Source: Closterium sp. Naga37s-1 (lineage: Eukaryota; Streptophyta; Zygnematophyceae; Desmidiales; Closteriaceae). From it: a DNA stretch of 64,000 nt. The notes under the pieces were generated by a model. That model worked only from the letters and a program-made list of their open reading frames with translations, searched no databases and was not told where the DNA came from. The position numbers were made by a program, and so were the translations under genes. The stretch spans positions 1,186,501 through 1,250,500 of the forward strand of contig CANJKZ010000927.1 in NCBI GenBank assembly GCA_947471745.1, given 5' to 3'. Below, piece by piece: positions 23,160-33,597 of this stretch; position 1 is the stretch's first letter, and each line of letters opens with the position of its first letter.

Positions 23160-24508
23160 GCTCCCTCGCTCCCCCTCGTCGCATTGGCTTTCCCTGCTCG
23201 TCGTCGCCTCCCCTCATTGCCCCCACATACCGACCGCATATCCCCAAACACACTCATCCTCCCCACCAACCTGTTTCACCCCACACTCCTTTCTCCAACC
23301 ACTAATTTGCCTACCCCCTGTGATTCTCCTGCCTCCCCCCCCTCACATCCCTCCCCGCCTCTCTCTTTCCTTCTCTCCCAGCCTTTCTCTCACTCTTCCC
23401 ATAAACGCGCCCTTCCATTTCCACCTCCCTCTCCCCTTCCCTCACCACCTATCTTCCATCACCCTCGCCCCCCATCCCCTTCGCGGTCGTTCCCCCTCCC
23501 CAGTTGCCCGCTATTCCCTCCGTCGCCCGCAGTTCCCTCCGTCGCCCGCAGTTCCCCCCGGCCTATCTCCTTCCTTCCCGCTATCCCGCTCCCATTTCGC
23601 CCCACCCTCCTGCATCTCTTCCAGCCTTCTTCCTCCCATATATTTCCGCCCTCCATTTCTCATCCCTTCCTGTCCACTCTGTCTCCTTCCTTATTACACT
23701 CCATACAGCTGCCGTGGGGGAGCGAGCGCGACAAGGGGGAGCGTGGGCGACGACGGATAGCGAGCGCGAGGATGAGAAACGCTCGCGACGACATCGGAAA
23801 AAACCGAGGAGTGTGTTGGGGTGGGTTGGGGAAGTTTGGGTTAATTGTGATGCCTTTCCTTCAGTTTCCCGTCCACCTCGTAGATAGTAGATGGGTTGTT
23901 CCCAAATAGACTGTGGATCGTACCTACTGTGGATCAGGGGATTGCGTCTGATTACACGCGTCACTGTAGAGTCTGGTTCAGCACGTTCGAACTCGGTTGC
24001 AGCCGTGTTGTCAATCGCAGTCAACACTGAATATGAGCGGGAGTTGGCGTGGATCATCGTGACTGCGTACACGTGTAATCAGTAGGGGTCGTTTGTATCG
24101 CTGTGTGGCGATTTAGAGTGCACCTTTGTCTATCCAAGTCGCTCTGGCGAGTCGATGACGAAGGGGTTACTTTGTCTAACGAATTGTTAATAAGAGCTAG
24201 AATCGAAGTAACATTCCGTTACTGTTCGCATGCCCTGTGATTGTAGTCGGGTTTATATATGATAACATTGTGGTACAGTGACTGTACTGTATTCAACATC
24301 CAGAATCTTTAAAAATATTAGATAGTGTGTTTTTGATAAATTGATTCAATGGCTACAATTGTTCATAATAAGTACACGGCTCCAGAGCATTTGACAACAC
24401 GTTATTTCAGAGATGTATTATCATTGAAGATTAGCATTGTAACCCTAGCAGTCATGTAATAACCACTCCAACCTCATGCTAAATAAAATATTCTTAGCAT
24501 CCAATTTC
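23160..24508. other. no gene; pyrimidine-rich then AT-richer DNA
   Basis: 23160-23700 is C/T-rich on the plus strand and includes three CCGTCGCCCGCAGTTCCC-like repeats (23510-23560). 23700-24508 has no open frame or repeat that I recognise. It lies 3' of the gene at 24509. Confidence 0.5.
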
Positions 24509-26525
24509 CTAGGGTAATCCTGCAGGGAACACCTGAGACTCATAACCCTCAATCAATAGCTTCACGTTGGGGGACATCCTGAAGCCAGCAGAAGCAACCG
24601 GGTCCCAGATCGCGGTGTCTCCGTTCTCGTATGTCTCCCTAATCCAGGTGACCAGGTGCCCGATCTTCACCTCGACATTCTGCTGGTTCACGGTCTCGGA
24701 ACCGTCGAGTGCAGGGTTCACTCGCCCTCTGGCATTTGCCAGAGGCCATTCCACCTGCATCAAGAAAAGCAACCAAAATGAGTCTTCACGGACTGGCGGT
24801 TATGACCTTAAACCCTCCCCTGGAATAGCGACTCACTCACCACATTCAAGGCGTAGCCAACTGCAGGGAACTTCACCATGATCGTTGTCGCCTTCTTGCT
24901 CCCAAAACCGCGCAGCAGGACGAGTTCGAATGCCCGATTGGCAAACGGCCTACACGTTGCAGCGTTGAAGTGCCAGTTGGAACCAAAGCGTGCTGTTAAA
25001 ACAAACAGGAAATGATGGTTACAAACAATACACGTTGCTGCAAAATACAAAACCATGGCATTAGCAGAGGCCTTAACAAACAGACGACGACACACGTACC
25101 ATGAAGGTAGAACAGGGTCCACTCCGAAGGGGACCTGCTGCACTGCGGCGCCACTCCTTCGTCCGCCAACTCCTTCCATTTACTCTCCGGGACGCACCCG
25201 CCCGGGCCGCGCCCGTAAGTCTTGATGTCGCCGTTGTAATTGCTCCGCCGCTCTGACGCCTTGCGCATGGCCAGGTTTTCCTTTCCAAGGAACATGCAGA
25301 TGACATAGTAGAATATGTCCTTCCCCACGCCAGCTTCCGCGTACTTCTCTGCCATCATTTCTCTCAGCTCGGGCCACAGAGGGTAGAACTTCATCCTCCA
25401 CGCAAGCGCGGCGGTCGTCATGAACGTGAAAGCCTCGAGCGCCTTTTTCTGCAGTCAGGGCATTCCGGGTGACAGTGTTAATAAAAAGAAAGACAGGGAG
25501 ATGCGATTGCTTAAACATTATCAAACAATTATAGGAAGTATATCCTATCTCAAAACAGAACCGCGAACAAACTCACCGAAAACAAATGGTCTTGTTCAAG
25601 TGTTGTAGGGACCAAGATGCTGCCGTTCTGGCCACGTGGTAACTGCTGCAAGTCGAAAGACGGGATCAGCGCCAAGTTCAGGGTTTGCCTTTGCTCCTCG
25701 CCGTTGTTGATGATTTGCTGCCGAAGTGCAACGACCAGAGCGGACAACTCGTCGTAGCGCAGATTGAGCGCTACGTATGCAGCCTCCTTATCGTCCAGGG
25801 CGATTTGGAGGTCGAGTGCGCGCTCTTGTGTCAGCTTGAGCGTGGATTGCAGGTCTTCATTCTCAGCACGAAGACGAAGCTCTGCTTGTGTTCTCACCGA
25901 AGCAACTTCTGTTTGTGGAAGAAAAAAACAAGTGCAAGGTGCGGGATTAGACATCGGCAGGCATGGCGAGGAACAAACATGACAATAAATGCATGTTGAG
26001 TTGCGGTTGAGCGTGAAACTATACTCGCCAAATACGAACCTTAGTTAAATAACAGGAAAGGGAGAAGACTAACGGGTTCATACCTGTGCGAGCCCGAGAG
26101 ATAACTGGGAGGCCGTGAGCGTTAAGATGCTCCACGGCCTCCGTGGCGCCTTCTGCTGCGTCTTCTAACGGCCCAGTCAGATTAAGGGCCGAGGGTAAAA
26201 TTTCTGTTACGGAAGGAAGAGTAGCAGCCGCAGTGACTGGCGGAGCAGGGGTAGGAATAGCTGTTCCACCGTTGTTACTCGTCTCTGCCATGCTGCCCTT
26301 TTTGGCTTTCTTACGCAACAACTCGGCAGGCAGGATGCCCTGTGCCTTCATGGCTTGCATCCACTCGACGAGCTCCTGGAACTTCGCGACAGGTTCGTCG
26401 GAGTCGCTTTCGATCGCCGTGTCGTCCAGCACTGCACCATCTCGCCCGAGTGTAACCAGACCCGTTTGGTCGTCCGGTGCCAACAATCGTTTCCCGCCAC
26501 AGGCTGTACCAACCACACCAGACAT
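24509..26525 (-). CDS. intact five-exon gene of unknown function (506 aa)
   Basis: Exons on the minus strand: 26084-26525, 25577-25908, 25100-25448, 24841-24992 and 24509-24754. All four introns (175, 128, 107 and 86 bp) are GT-AG with donors GTATGA, GTGAGT, GTACGT and GTGAGT. Phases match at every junction, giving 1521 coding bases ending in TAG. The product has an acidic N-terminus, a Lys-rich patch (LLRKKAKKG), a Thr/Pro/Ala-rich stretch, a probable coiled coil in exon 2 (about residues 148-215, rich in Glu/Leu/Gln heptads), and a compact aromatic C-terminal part from exon 3 on (FYPLWPELREMM, GKDIFYYVICMFLG, SEWTLFYLH). I recognise no family. It sits 0.9 kb beyond the 3' end of the Plavaka-type transposase on the same strand, so it could be a second protein of that transposon or a host gene. 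No signal peptide or membrane segment is evident. Confidence 0.8.
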
Positions 26526-27430
26526 AACGACGCGTTTGCGACTGACAAGAGTCGCAGACGATAGATGCGGCTGTTTATGGTTGGTGAATGACTATTTTTT
26601 TCTCACGAGGTTTGCCACGCAGATGCCTCACCTGTTCCAGCTGGCAGATTACATTGGCGGTGATTGGACGATTCCGTCCTATGCGGAAAGACTGCGTCGT
26701 GGCGCTGCGTCGCGCGTCAACGTGTTTACATGGTTTCGTTTTGGCAGCCACGGTATTTTACTGTTTCGCTGTCGGAAATTGAGGTAGTAATGCATCCCCG
26801 CCCGTATTTCCGCAGTTTTGCATGTTTCACGCATTTCGTTCATATGGGGATGATTTTTTTCGGAAACAAAAATTATTTCACGCGTAACTAGAGATTACCT
26901 AACCACAGGAAAATGATGAATGAATGCGTAGTAAAAAACAAAAAGGGTCACGGGCCCATGGCGCGAACTGGTAGAATTAGGAATCTGGGCCCACAGTCCA
27001 ACTCACATGCATTCCCTATCGCACGCGAGCAGCTATGTGCTGCGCGTCGCGTCTGGCAGTCAATCTCATCCACCCACCATGGTGGTTCCTTTGTTGTCGC
27101 GTGCCACCTCAGCATGTCACAAATATATCCATTACAAACAACAATTTTCCTAATACGATCAATAGTGAAACGAACGACTACATTACAATACAGGCCCCCG
27201 TTTTGCACTTTCATGCTTTCTTTCTTGATGAAGCCCTTACTAGGCCCTTAAGGATTTGTTGGTTGTGATCATGCAGCAAACGTGACGACTTGTTTAAATT
27301 GTAGAATTGTGTTGTACGCAAAGCGATACGACATTGTCTATGCGTGTATTGCATTAAGTTTCAACAGGTCAATCACTATGGTTTGAAGTGACAAAATGGA
27401 ATATCCATTATTATCCTACGGGTTACTAGT
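26526..27430. other. spacer between two minus-strand genes
   Basis: This holds the presumptive promoter of the 24509-26525 gene and the 3' flank of the transposase. It is AT-richer than its neighbours. I see no clear TATA box or inverted repeat, and no coding signal. Confidence 0.4.
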
Positions 27431-30056
27431 TTAGAACATGAACTTATTAACTAGCCACACGTCCTCGCATGGCGCAGTGCGGACCAGCTCTACCGCCCGT
27501 AGGATACTGGTTACTGCAATCACACTATAGCGTTGAGACGAGTCAGCCCAAGTGAGAGTTGTGCACTTAGTAGCTATGTCTTTGGAGAGGGCTGAGTCAT
27601 AGTACTTTATGAAAGCATATGGCACCAGCAATCTCCCAATGCGGACCTCAAACAGTATCAGCAACTTAGCATACCCTTTGAGAGGCTCTGCATCGTCACC
27701 CTCCCCAACAACTGCGATGTTGGAGAACCATGGCCGACCATAGAACATCGGCGCAGCACGAACGTGATGAGGTAGGCGGCTAAATGCCGCATCAATTGCA
27801 GCTGGCATGGCCAGCCCGTTGTGGATCTGTGGGTGTAGTTATGGTGCAGGGGAAGGACGGGATAATGAGTATGTCAGAGAGAGAGGGAAGAGTGGTGAAA
27901 GAGGGATGAGATGCCACCATTTTGTATAGCAACAAAAGGGGGAAAGAGAGAGGAGGGGGATGACGTGGTAGGTTCAAGGGATCATCTTACGTGGATGGTG
28001 TCGATGCTACTTCCCGAGCATGCAGGTGCCTCATTCAAAGCACCGCGTAGGAAGGGAAGGTCCGCAGATAACGCCGTCAAGAACTCGCTATCTCGGTCAG
28101 CATCAGGTGTCAACGGCACCACGAAGGGTGCCACTAGCCGGTTGGCAGGGACCAGCAGCCTCCAACTCTCTCGAGTCATCGCCCTTTTCCCCGTCCGTTG
28201 AGCCTGCAGGCATGATCGTGTATAATAGGAATGAGTGGTATATCTACGAGGTGGAAGGTGTACGACCAAGTCAACTATGAATACAGTAGGACTCACCTCA
28301 ACCATGCACGTGTCGTAGGCTTTACGCTTGCCGAGAACTGGTGCAATGGAGTCCAGGCGCAGACGCATCACCTCACTATTCATGATCTGTGCAGTGGCCG
28401 TGCGCCGGTTCGATGCTCTGTAAGGGTTCTTGATGTACTCGATGTGCAGGTGCTCAAACATCTGCGTAGAGTAGTGCTCTGGCAAGCCAGCACGACGGAT
28501 CGAGTCAATGTAGTGGCTAATCAGGTGCATCTTGATGAAGCGCCACTTTGACGTCTGTAGAGGAAAGGCTGATTTGAGGGTGAAAATCAACCTGCCATAC
28601 AATGGTGATGGTGGGGGAAGATATGTTTGAGCAGAAAGGCATTGGCTAGAATCCCATAGTGGTAGTCTTACATGTGCAACAACATATTGCATGCACGCGC
28701 TGCATAGTATAGTAACACATGGACATACCTTTCGGCCTTGTGCTTCAAATCACGCAGCGTCTCTGTCGTATGCTCACTGGCGCGGGCACAGTAGGTGTAC
28801 CAGTCAATGTAAGTTGCAATCGCGTCCATCTGCGCCTGAGGGATAGTCGACTCAAAGCCACGCACTAGAAAAGGAAGGACTTGCATGACACTCCTATGCT
28901 CATACGCCTGATAGCTCGCGCCTGAGGAGAAATACTCGCCCCCAGGCAGGCGCATGAACGGGTTGCGGTTGTGCTCCCGCAAGTAGGCTATTCTCTCGTC
29001 GGCCTCTTTTTTTTGAGCGATGGTGAGTTGTGTACGGAAAAAGTCAATGATGTGCACAAGAATTCCCAAATCTGCCTGGTGCATGATATCAGGCATGACG
29101 CTCACATAAGGGTTCAAAATAGGAATAGATGACCAACGCCAACCCCACAGAAAACAATTCACCGGATGTGTTGACATGCTTGACACGCCTTTCGGAAACA
29201 ACCGCATTTGCAAAAGCGAGGTAATGCCCTTTTGCAAGTGTGGAGTACGAGGGACAATGCGAGGCAGTAGTTTGTTGGTCTCAGCAACAGGGACTGTGCA
29301 CAACGAGCATGGGAAGCCTGTGGCCCCCGATTTTGTGCAAGTCACATTGCACGACTCAGGATAGTCACATGCGTATGCGTACAAACCAGGCCACGCGTTG
29401 TACGTGGCACCAGTAGGGTCCTGGACCCTCACTCCGGTGTGTGAGGCCTTTCGCAATGGTTCCATGACCATTGAAAGGATGTGTTGGAAGATAATCAACT
29501 TGTCTAGCGAATCGTACTGAGGCGTGAATTCAGGAAGCAAAGCAAGCAGTACATGGCCCCATGGCTTCCAACGGTCATGCTTGTCGATGTTTCCCAGTGT
29601 CAGGTACACTGGATGACCCTTGGCCTTGCCTCTTTGGTCCATATGTGTCTCGTCGCTCGACAATATCAGAGCAACCACGACCCCGTCCGGGTCCACTTTT
29701 TTGACCTCATTGTGCAAAGTAAACCACCAATCCCCGGATTCGGGTGATGAGTACACATGTGTCTCACCGGGGATGCGCGACGTGGGTTTAAGAACGAGTT
29801 TGTCCGCATTCTTTGGATGTGTCAAAAGGTCAATCATCCCAATGACACCATCACAAAAAAAGAACTCTAACGAAGCTTTTGACTGTACGCGCACAAGACC
29901 TCGTCTCCAGTTACGGTGAGGATCTGGGATGCGTTCATCGACGTATTTTTCAACGTCTCGCGCATTTCTGAAAACGACAACGTCGTCATTGAACTTTGAA
30001 CCAAGGTTCAAGATGAGGAGCAACTTATCAATAGGCGGGGGAGCCAAAGGCGGGGG
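27431..30056 (-). CDS. Plavaka-type (CACTA-like) transposase, N-terminus incomplete
   Basis: Exons: 28729-~30056, 28297-28591, 27991-28203 and 27431-27826. Introns of 137, 93 and 164 bp are GT-AG and phase-consistent; the stop is TAA. Exon 1 carries the Plavaka core: GDWWFTLHNEV, ILSSDETHM, KGHPVYLTLGNIDKHDRWKP, LLALLPEF, PTGATYNAW, SGATGFPCSLC and VMPDIMHQADLG. Exon 2 has KWRFIKMHLISHYIDSIRR and ASNRRTATAQIM, and exon 4 the C-terminal domain (LLILFEVRIGRLLVPYAFIKYY). These blocks are characteristic of Plavaka transposases, a DDE group related to CACTA and best known in fungi. Exon 1 has an in-frame TGA at ~30057, so upstream exons must be joined by splicing. No internal stop or frameshift is present. 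Confidence 0.85.
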
Positions 30057-31400
30057 TCAAGAAAAGGCGGGGGCGGAAGGGGAGGGCGAGAGGGGAAGGA
30101 GCTGGCGACGGGGGAAAGCAATGACAACGGTGTGTAACAAAGGCGACGGGGGAAAGCGAGAGCGACGAGGAGTGTGCGAGAGCGACAGGGAGGGTAAGGA
30201 CGACGGGGGAAAGGGAGGGAGACGGGGGAAAGCGACGGCGACGGGGGAAGGAGTGGGTGTCGGAGGCAAGAGAGAGCGACGGGAGATGGAGTGGCTGCGG
30301 GGGAAAGCGAGAGCAACGGGAGAAGGAGTGGGCGGCGGGGGAAAACGAGGGCGATGGGGGAAGTAATGACGACAGAGGAAAGGGAGGGAGGATGACAGAG
30401 GAAAGCAAGAGCGACGGGGGACGGTGACAAGTGTGGGCGCCGGGGAACGCGTGTGCGACTCGGGAAAGCGTGGGGGACGGTGACAAGTGTGGGCGACGGG
30501 GTAGAGAAAGGGCGACGGGGGCAAACGAGAACGACGGGAGAAGGAGTGGGTGGCGGGGGAAAGCGATAGAGACGGGGAAAGGAGTGGGCGGCGGGGGAAA
30601 GTGAGAGCAACGGGGGAAAGCAATGACGACGGGGGAAAGCGAGGGCGATGGGGGAAGCAAGGACGACGGGGGAAAGCCAGAGGCGATGTGGGAAAGCGAG
30701 TGCGAGGGGGGAAGGAGTGGGTGACGGGGGCAAACGAGAACGACAGGAGAAGGAGTGGGCAGGGGGGGAAAGCAAGAGAGACGGGGGAAGGAGTGTGCGG
30801 CGGGGGAAAGCGAGACCGACGGGGGAAGCAATGACGATGAGGGGAAAGCGAGGGCGATGGGGGAAGCATGGACGACGGGGGAAAGCCAGAGGCGACGGGG
30901 GAAGGAGTGGGCGGCAGGGGAAAGCGAGAGCGACGGGGGAAGGAGTGGGCGGCGGGGGAAAGCGAAAGCGACGGGGGACGGAGTGGGTGACGGGGGCAAA
31001 CGAGAACGACGGGAGAAGGAGTGGGTGGCAGGGGAAAGCGATAGAGACGGGGAAAGGAGTGGGCGGCGGGGGAAAGTGAGAGCAACGGGGGAAAGCAATG
31101 ACGACGGGGGAAAGCGAGGGCGATGGGGGAAGCAAGGACGACGGGGGAAAGCCAGAGGCGATGTGGGAAAGCGAGTGCGACGGGGGAAGGAGTGGGTGAC
31201 GGGGGCAAACGAGAACGACGGGAGAAGGAGTGGGCAGGGGGGGAAAGCGAGAGAGACGGGGGAAGGAGTGTGCGGCGGGGGAAATCGAGACCGACGGGGG
31301 AAGCAATGACGACGAGGGGAAAGCGAGGGCGATGGGCTAAGGGGAGTGTGAAGGGGGAAAGCGAGAGCGACGGAGAAGGAGTGGGCGGCGGGGGCTCCAT
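30057..31400 (+). repeat. GGGGGAAAGCGAGAGCGAC minisatellite with ~475-bp higher-order duplication
   Basis: Irregular units of GACGGGGGAAAGCGAGAGC, GGAGTGGGCGGCGGGGGAAAG and similar fill this interval, purine-rich on plus. A block starting GATAGAGACGGGGAAAGG at 30565 recurs almost unchanged at 31040, so a segment of ~475 bp was duplicated in tandem. Long open frames on both strands are by-products of the repeat. Confidence 0.9.
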
Positions 31401-31417
31401 GAAGCTAAATAACTCAC

Positions 31418-31466
31418 CTTCTGAGATCGCCACTTCAAGGTGAATGAACCACCGGCTGGAAAAAAG
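31418..31466 (-). CDS. possible upstream exon of the Plavaka-type transposase
   Basis: The minus strand encodes FSSRWFIHLEVAISE followed by a perfect donor (GAAG then GTGAGTTA at 31412-31417), and a candidate acceptor (GCGAG) lies at 31467-31468. The peptide fits the Plavaka region just before the IDKLLLILNLGSKF stretch that opens the next exon. The intron would be ~1.36 kb and filled by a purine-rich minisatellite. I could not find an acceptor near 30050 that keeps the phase, so the junction is unproven or mutated. Confidence 0.4.
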
Positions 31467-31514
31467 CTCGCGGATTAGCCGCCACCAGTGGCCGCAAGTG
31501 TAGCCTAACCCCAA

Positions 31515-33060
31515 CTTCAGTACTTAAATCGCAGCTAACCGCAAGAAATTGTTGCGGAGGCGGAATGCACGGATTTTTGGGGCTTGGAATCGTGTCGAGT
31601 TTGGAAACATGGACGAATTTGGAATTCGGAATTCCAGACACAAGACTTCGAGCAGAACTGATGACCGAGTTCCTTGCCCCCTAGGCACGCCTGTCGATAG
31701 GTTTGGGGCCAAAGCGTGGGAGTCTGTGGTGCCTAAAACTCTGCCCTCAACCCGACGGGCTGATACCCAACACAACGTTTAAAAACAGGGGTACAAAGTG
31801 AAACGCCACCTTTGCTAAGAACTGACAAAAGGTGCCCTTTAAACAACATCCACCTTAATACAATGGCAGGGTGTGTTATCAGTTCGCAGGGAAATGCGAT
31901 ATGGCCAGGACTAATACTATGCATCCGGGTTAGGCAGCTAAACATCACTTAAGGCATACGGGCTACCCACTCGAAACCAAAGCGTGAGCACTTCAAACTG
32001 ACCCGCGACCAAACCTGAATGTTACAAAGTGACACGGCTGGTCAAACGCGGGTGAACGAGTGAGAACGCGCCAAATCACCCAAATGTGAACGAGCGCGAC
32101 TCGCGAAAAATCGCGCAGCGTCACCAAACAGCATTGACAAAATTGTGGCGGGAAACACACGTGTCAACCAACGTATTCCACCTGGTCGTGTACGACAAAA
32201 CAAACGAACGCGTTGCATAGTAACATACTGTATGCACAATACAAGAACAATCATAATAGTTAAATCCATAAACCTATAACATACAATACTAAAACAACAC
32301 AAGCACACCAATATTTTGCGACCATGCAAATGTAAATTACGCAAGTTATCCGTCATCATGTGTATAAATTTACATACACTCACTAATAACACTAAGGCTA
32401 GTATCTGAGCAAATCATTGATTAAATCGGAAATCCAACTTACAATAACCGCTATGTACCAATTACAAAACAGTACCCTATCAACAGTAGGACGAATGTCG
32501 AAAACCAGTGCGTAGTGTCTGGAATTCTAAAACAAATTACCTGCATACTGCAGATAACATAAAACACATGTAAAACAGAAAACGTGCACACAATGTAAAC
32601 GAGCCAACGTATATCGGTTAAAGTGAAAACTGAGAAGCAAGGAGTCAGAAAAAAAAAACACGATGTCCCAACACTACAGGACAAGGCAAATGCCACATGC
32701 AACGAAATGTGAAACCTGTAACCAGATCGCGACACCCGCGACTTCAAAACAAACCAGCCCTGAATGGGCAAACAATGGCAAAGTTACGAAGGGAGAGTAC
32801 GTGGCACAATTCACGGCTGTGTCTCATCAAAACCAGCTCACACGGACCTGACCCTAAACTGTCGAACCTCGGCCATTCCAGTCAGCCCAATGAATGGTAG
32901 ATTGAGACAGAAAATAAACGATCAGTCGTCAGTTTCGATAATTTCTAGTTCGACCGACACATCCAGCAGGAAACCTATGGTTTCCATTTGCCCCCCCCCC
33001 CTCAGAGGACTCACGGGCAAATCCCTCGGGCCTGTGTTTGGCTAACCAGGGATTTTTCCG
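31515..33060. other. no recognisable gene
   Basis: AT-richer sequence without an open frame or repeat that I can name. If the Plavaka-type element extends further, its 5' exons and terminal repeat should be here, but I could not identify them. Confidence 0.4.
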
Positions 33061-33063
33061 ATG

Positions 33064-33295
33064 GAGGGGAATCGAGTGCGACGAGGGGAAACGAGTGCGA
33101 CGAGGGAAAACGAGTGCGACGACCTCAACGAGTGCGACGAGGGGAAACGAGTGCGACGAGGGAAAACGAGTGCGACGAGGGAAACGAGTGCGACGAGGGG
33201 AAACGAGTGCGACGAGGGAAAACGCGTGCAAAGAGGGGAAACGAGTGCGACGAGGGGAAACGAGTGCGACGAGGGGACACGTGCGCGACGTTTCG
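33064..33295 (+). repeat. GAGTGCGACGAGGGGAAAC minisatellite
   Basis: About 13 copies of a 16-19 bp unit, ACGAGTGCGACGAGGGGAA with GGGA/GGAAA variants. Confidence 0.95.
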
Positions 33296-33339
33296 GTGAG
33301 TGAGAGGCGGAAGGGATCATGTTGTAGCGCCCCGCGCAC

Positions 33340-33597
33340 CGAGGACCAGCGAAGTTTGCCTTAGCAAACAGGGACCTTGAGGGCATCGGGATTGGGCTAA
33401 GATGGATTGACGGGGGGAGCGGAAGGTAGGGAACACATTCGTGCTGTCGAGAGGTGAAGATCCGGTTCTGAGCCTAGCTCTTTATTGACACTATAGTAAA
33501 TGTACAATGTATACAAGGCAAATCCAGACACCTAGTGCATGGAAAGACATGCAGGCTAATCCTATTGTGAGGCCTACAAATAGGCCTCTGTGATGTC
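33340..33597 (-). other. probable 3' untranslated region of the non-LTR element
   Basis: This lies immediately after the stop of the ORF ending at 33598. On the minus strand it contains CAATAAAGAG near 33470-33480, a polyadenylation-like motif. I see no terminal poly-A or target duplication, so the true 3' end is undefined. Confidence 0.4.

Noticed and set aside
21696-23269. Minus-strand open frames of 470-490 codons, Pro/Ser/Phe-rich
   Set aside because: They exist in all three frames across the purine minisatellites; repeat units without stops produce them. No domain or start context.
30008-31514. Minus-strand open frames of 350-485 codons
   Set aside because: Same cause: repeats of GGGGGAAAGCGAG give parallel Pro/Ser/Arg-rich frames. 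Only the short end near 31418-31466 matches the transposase.
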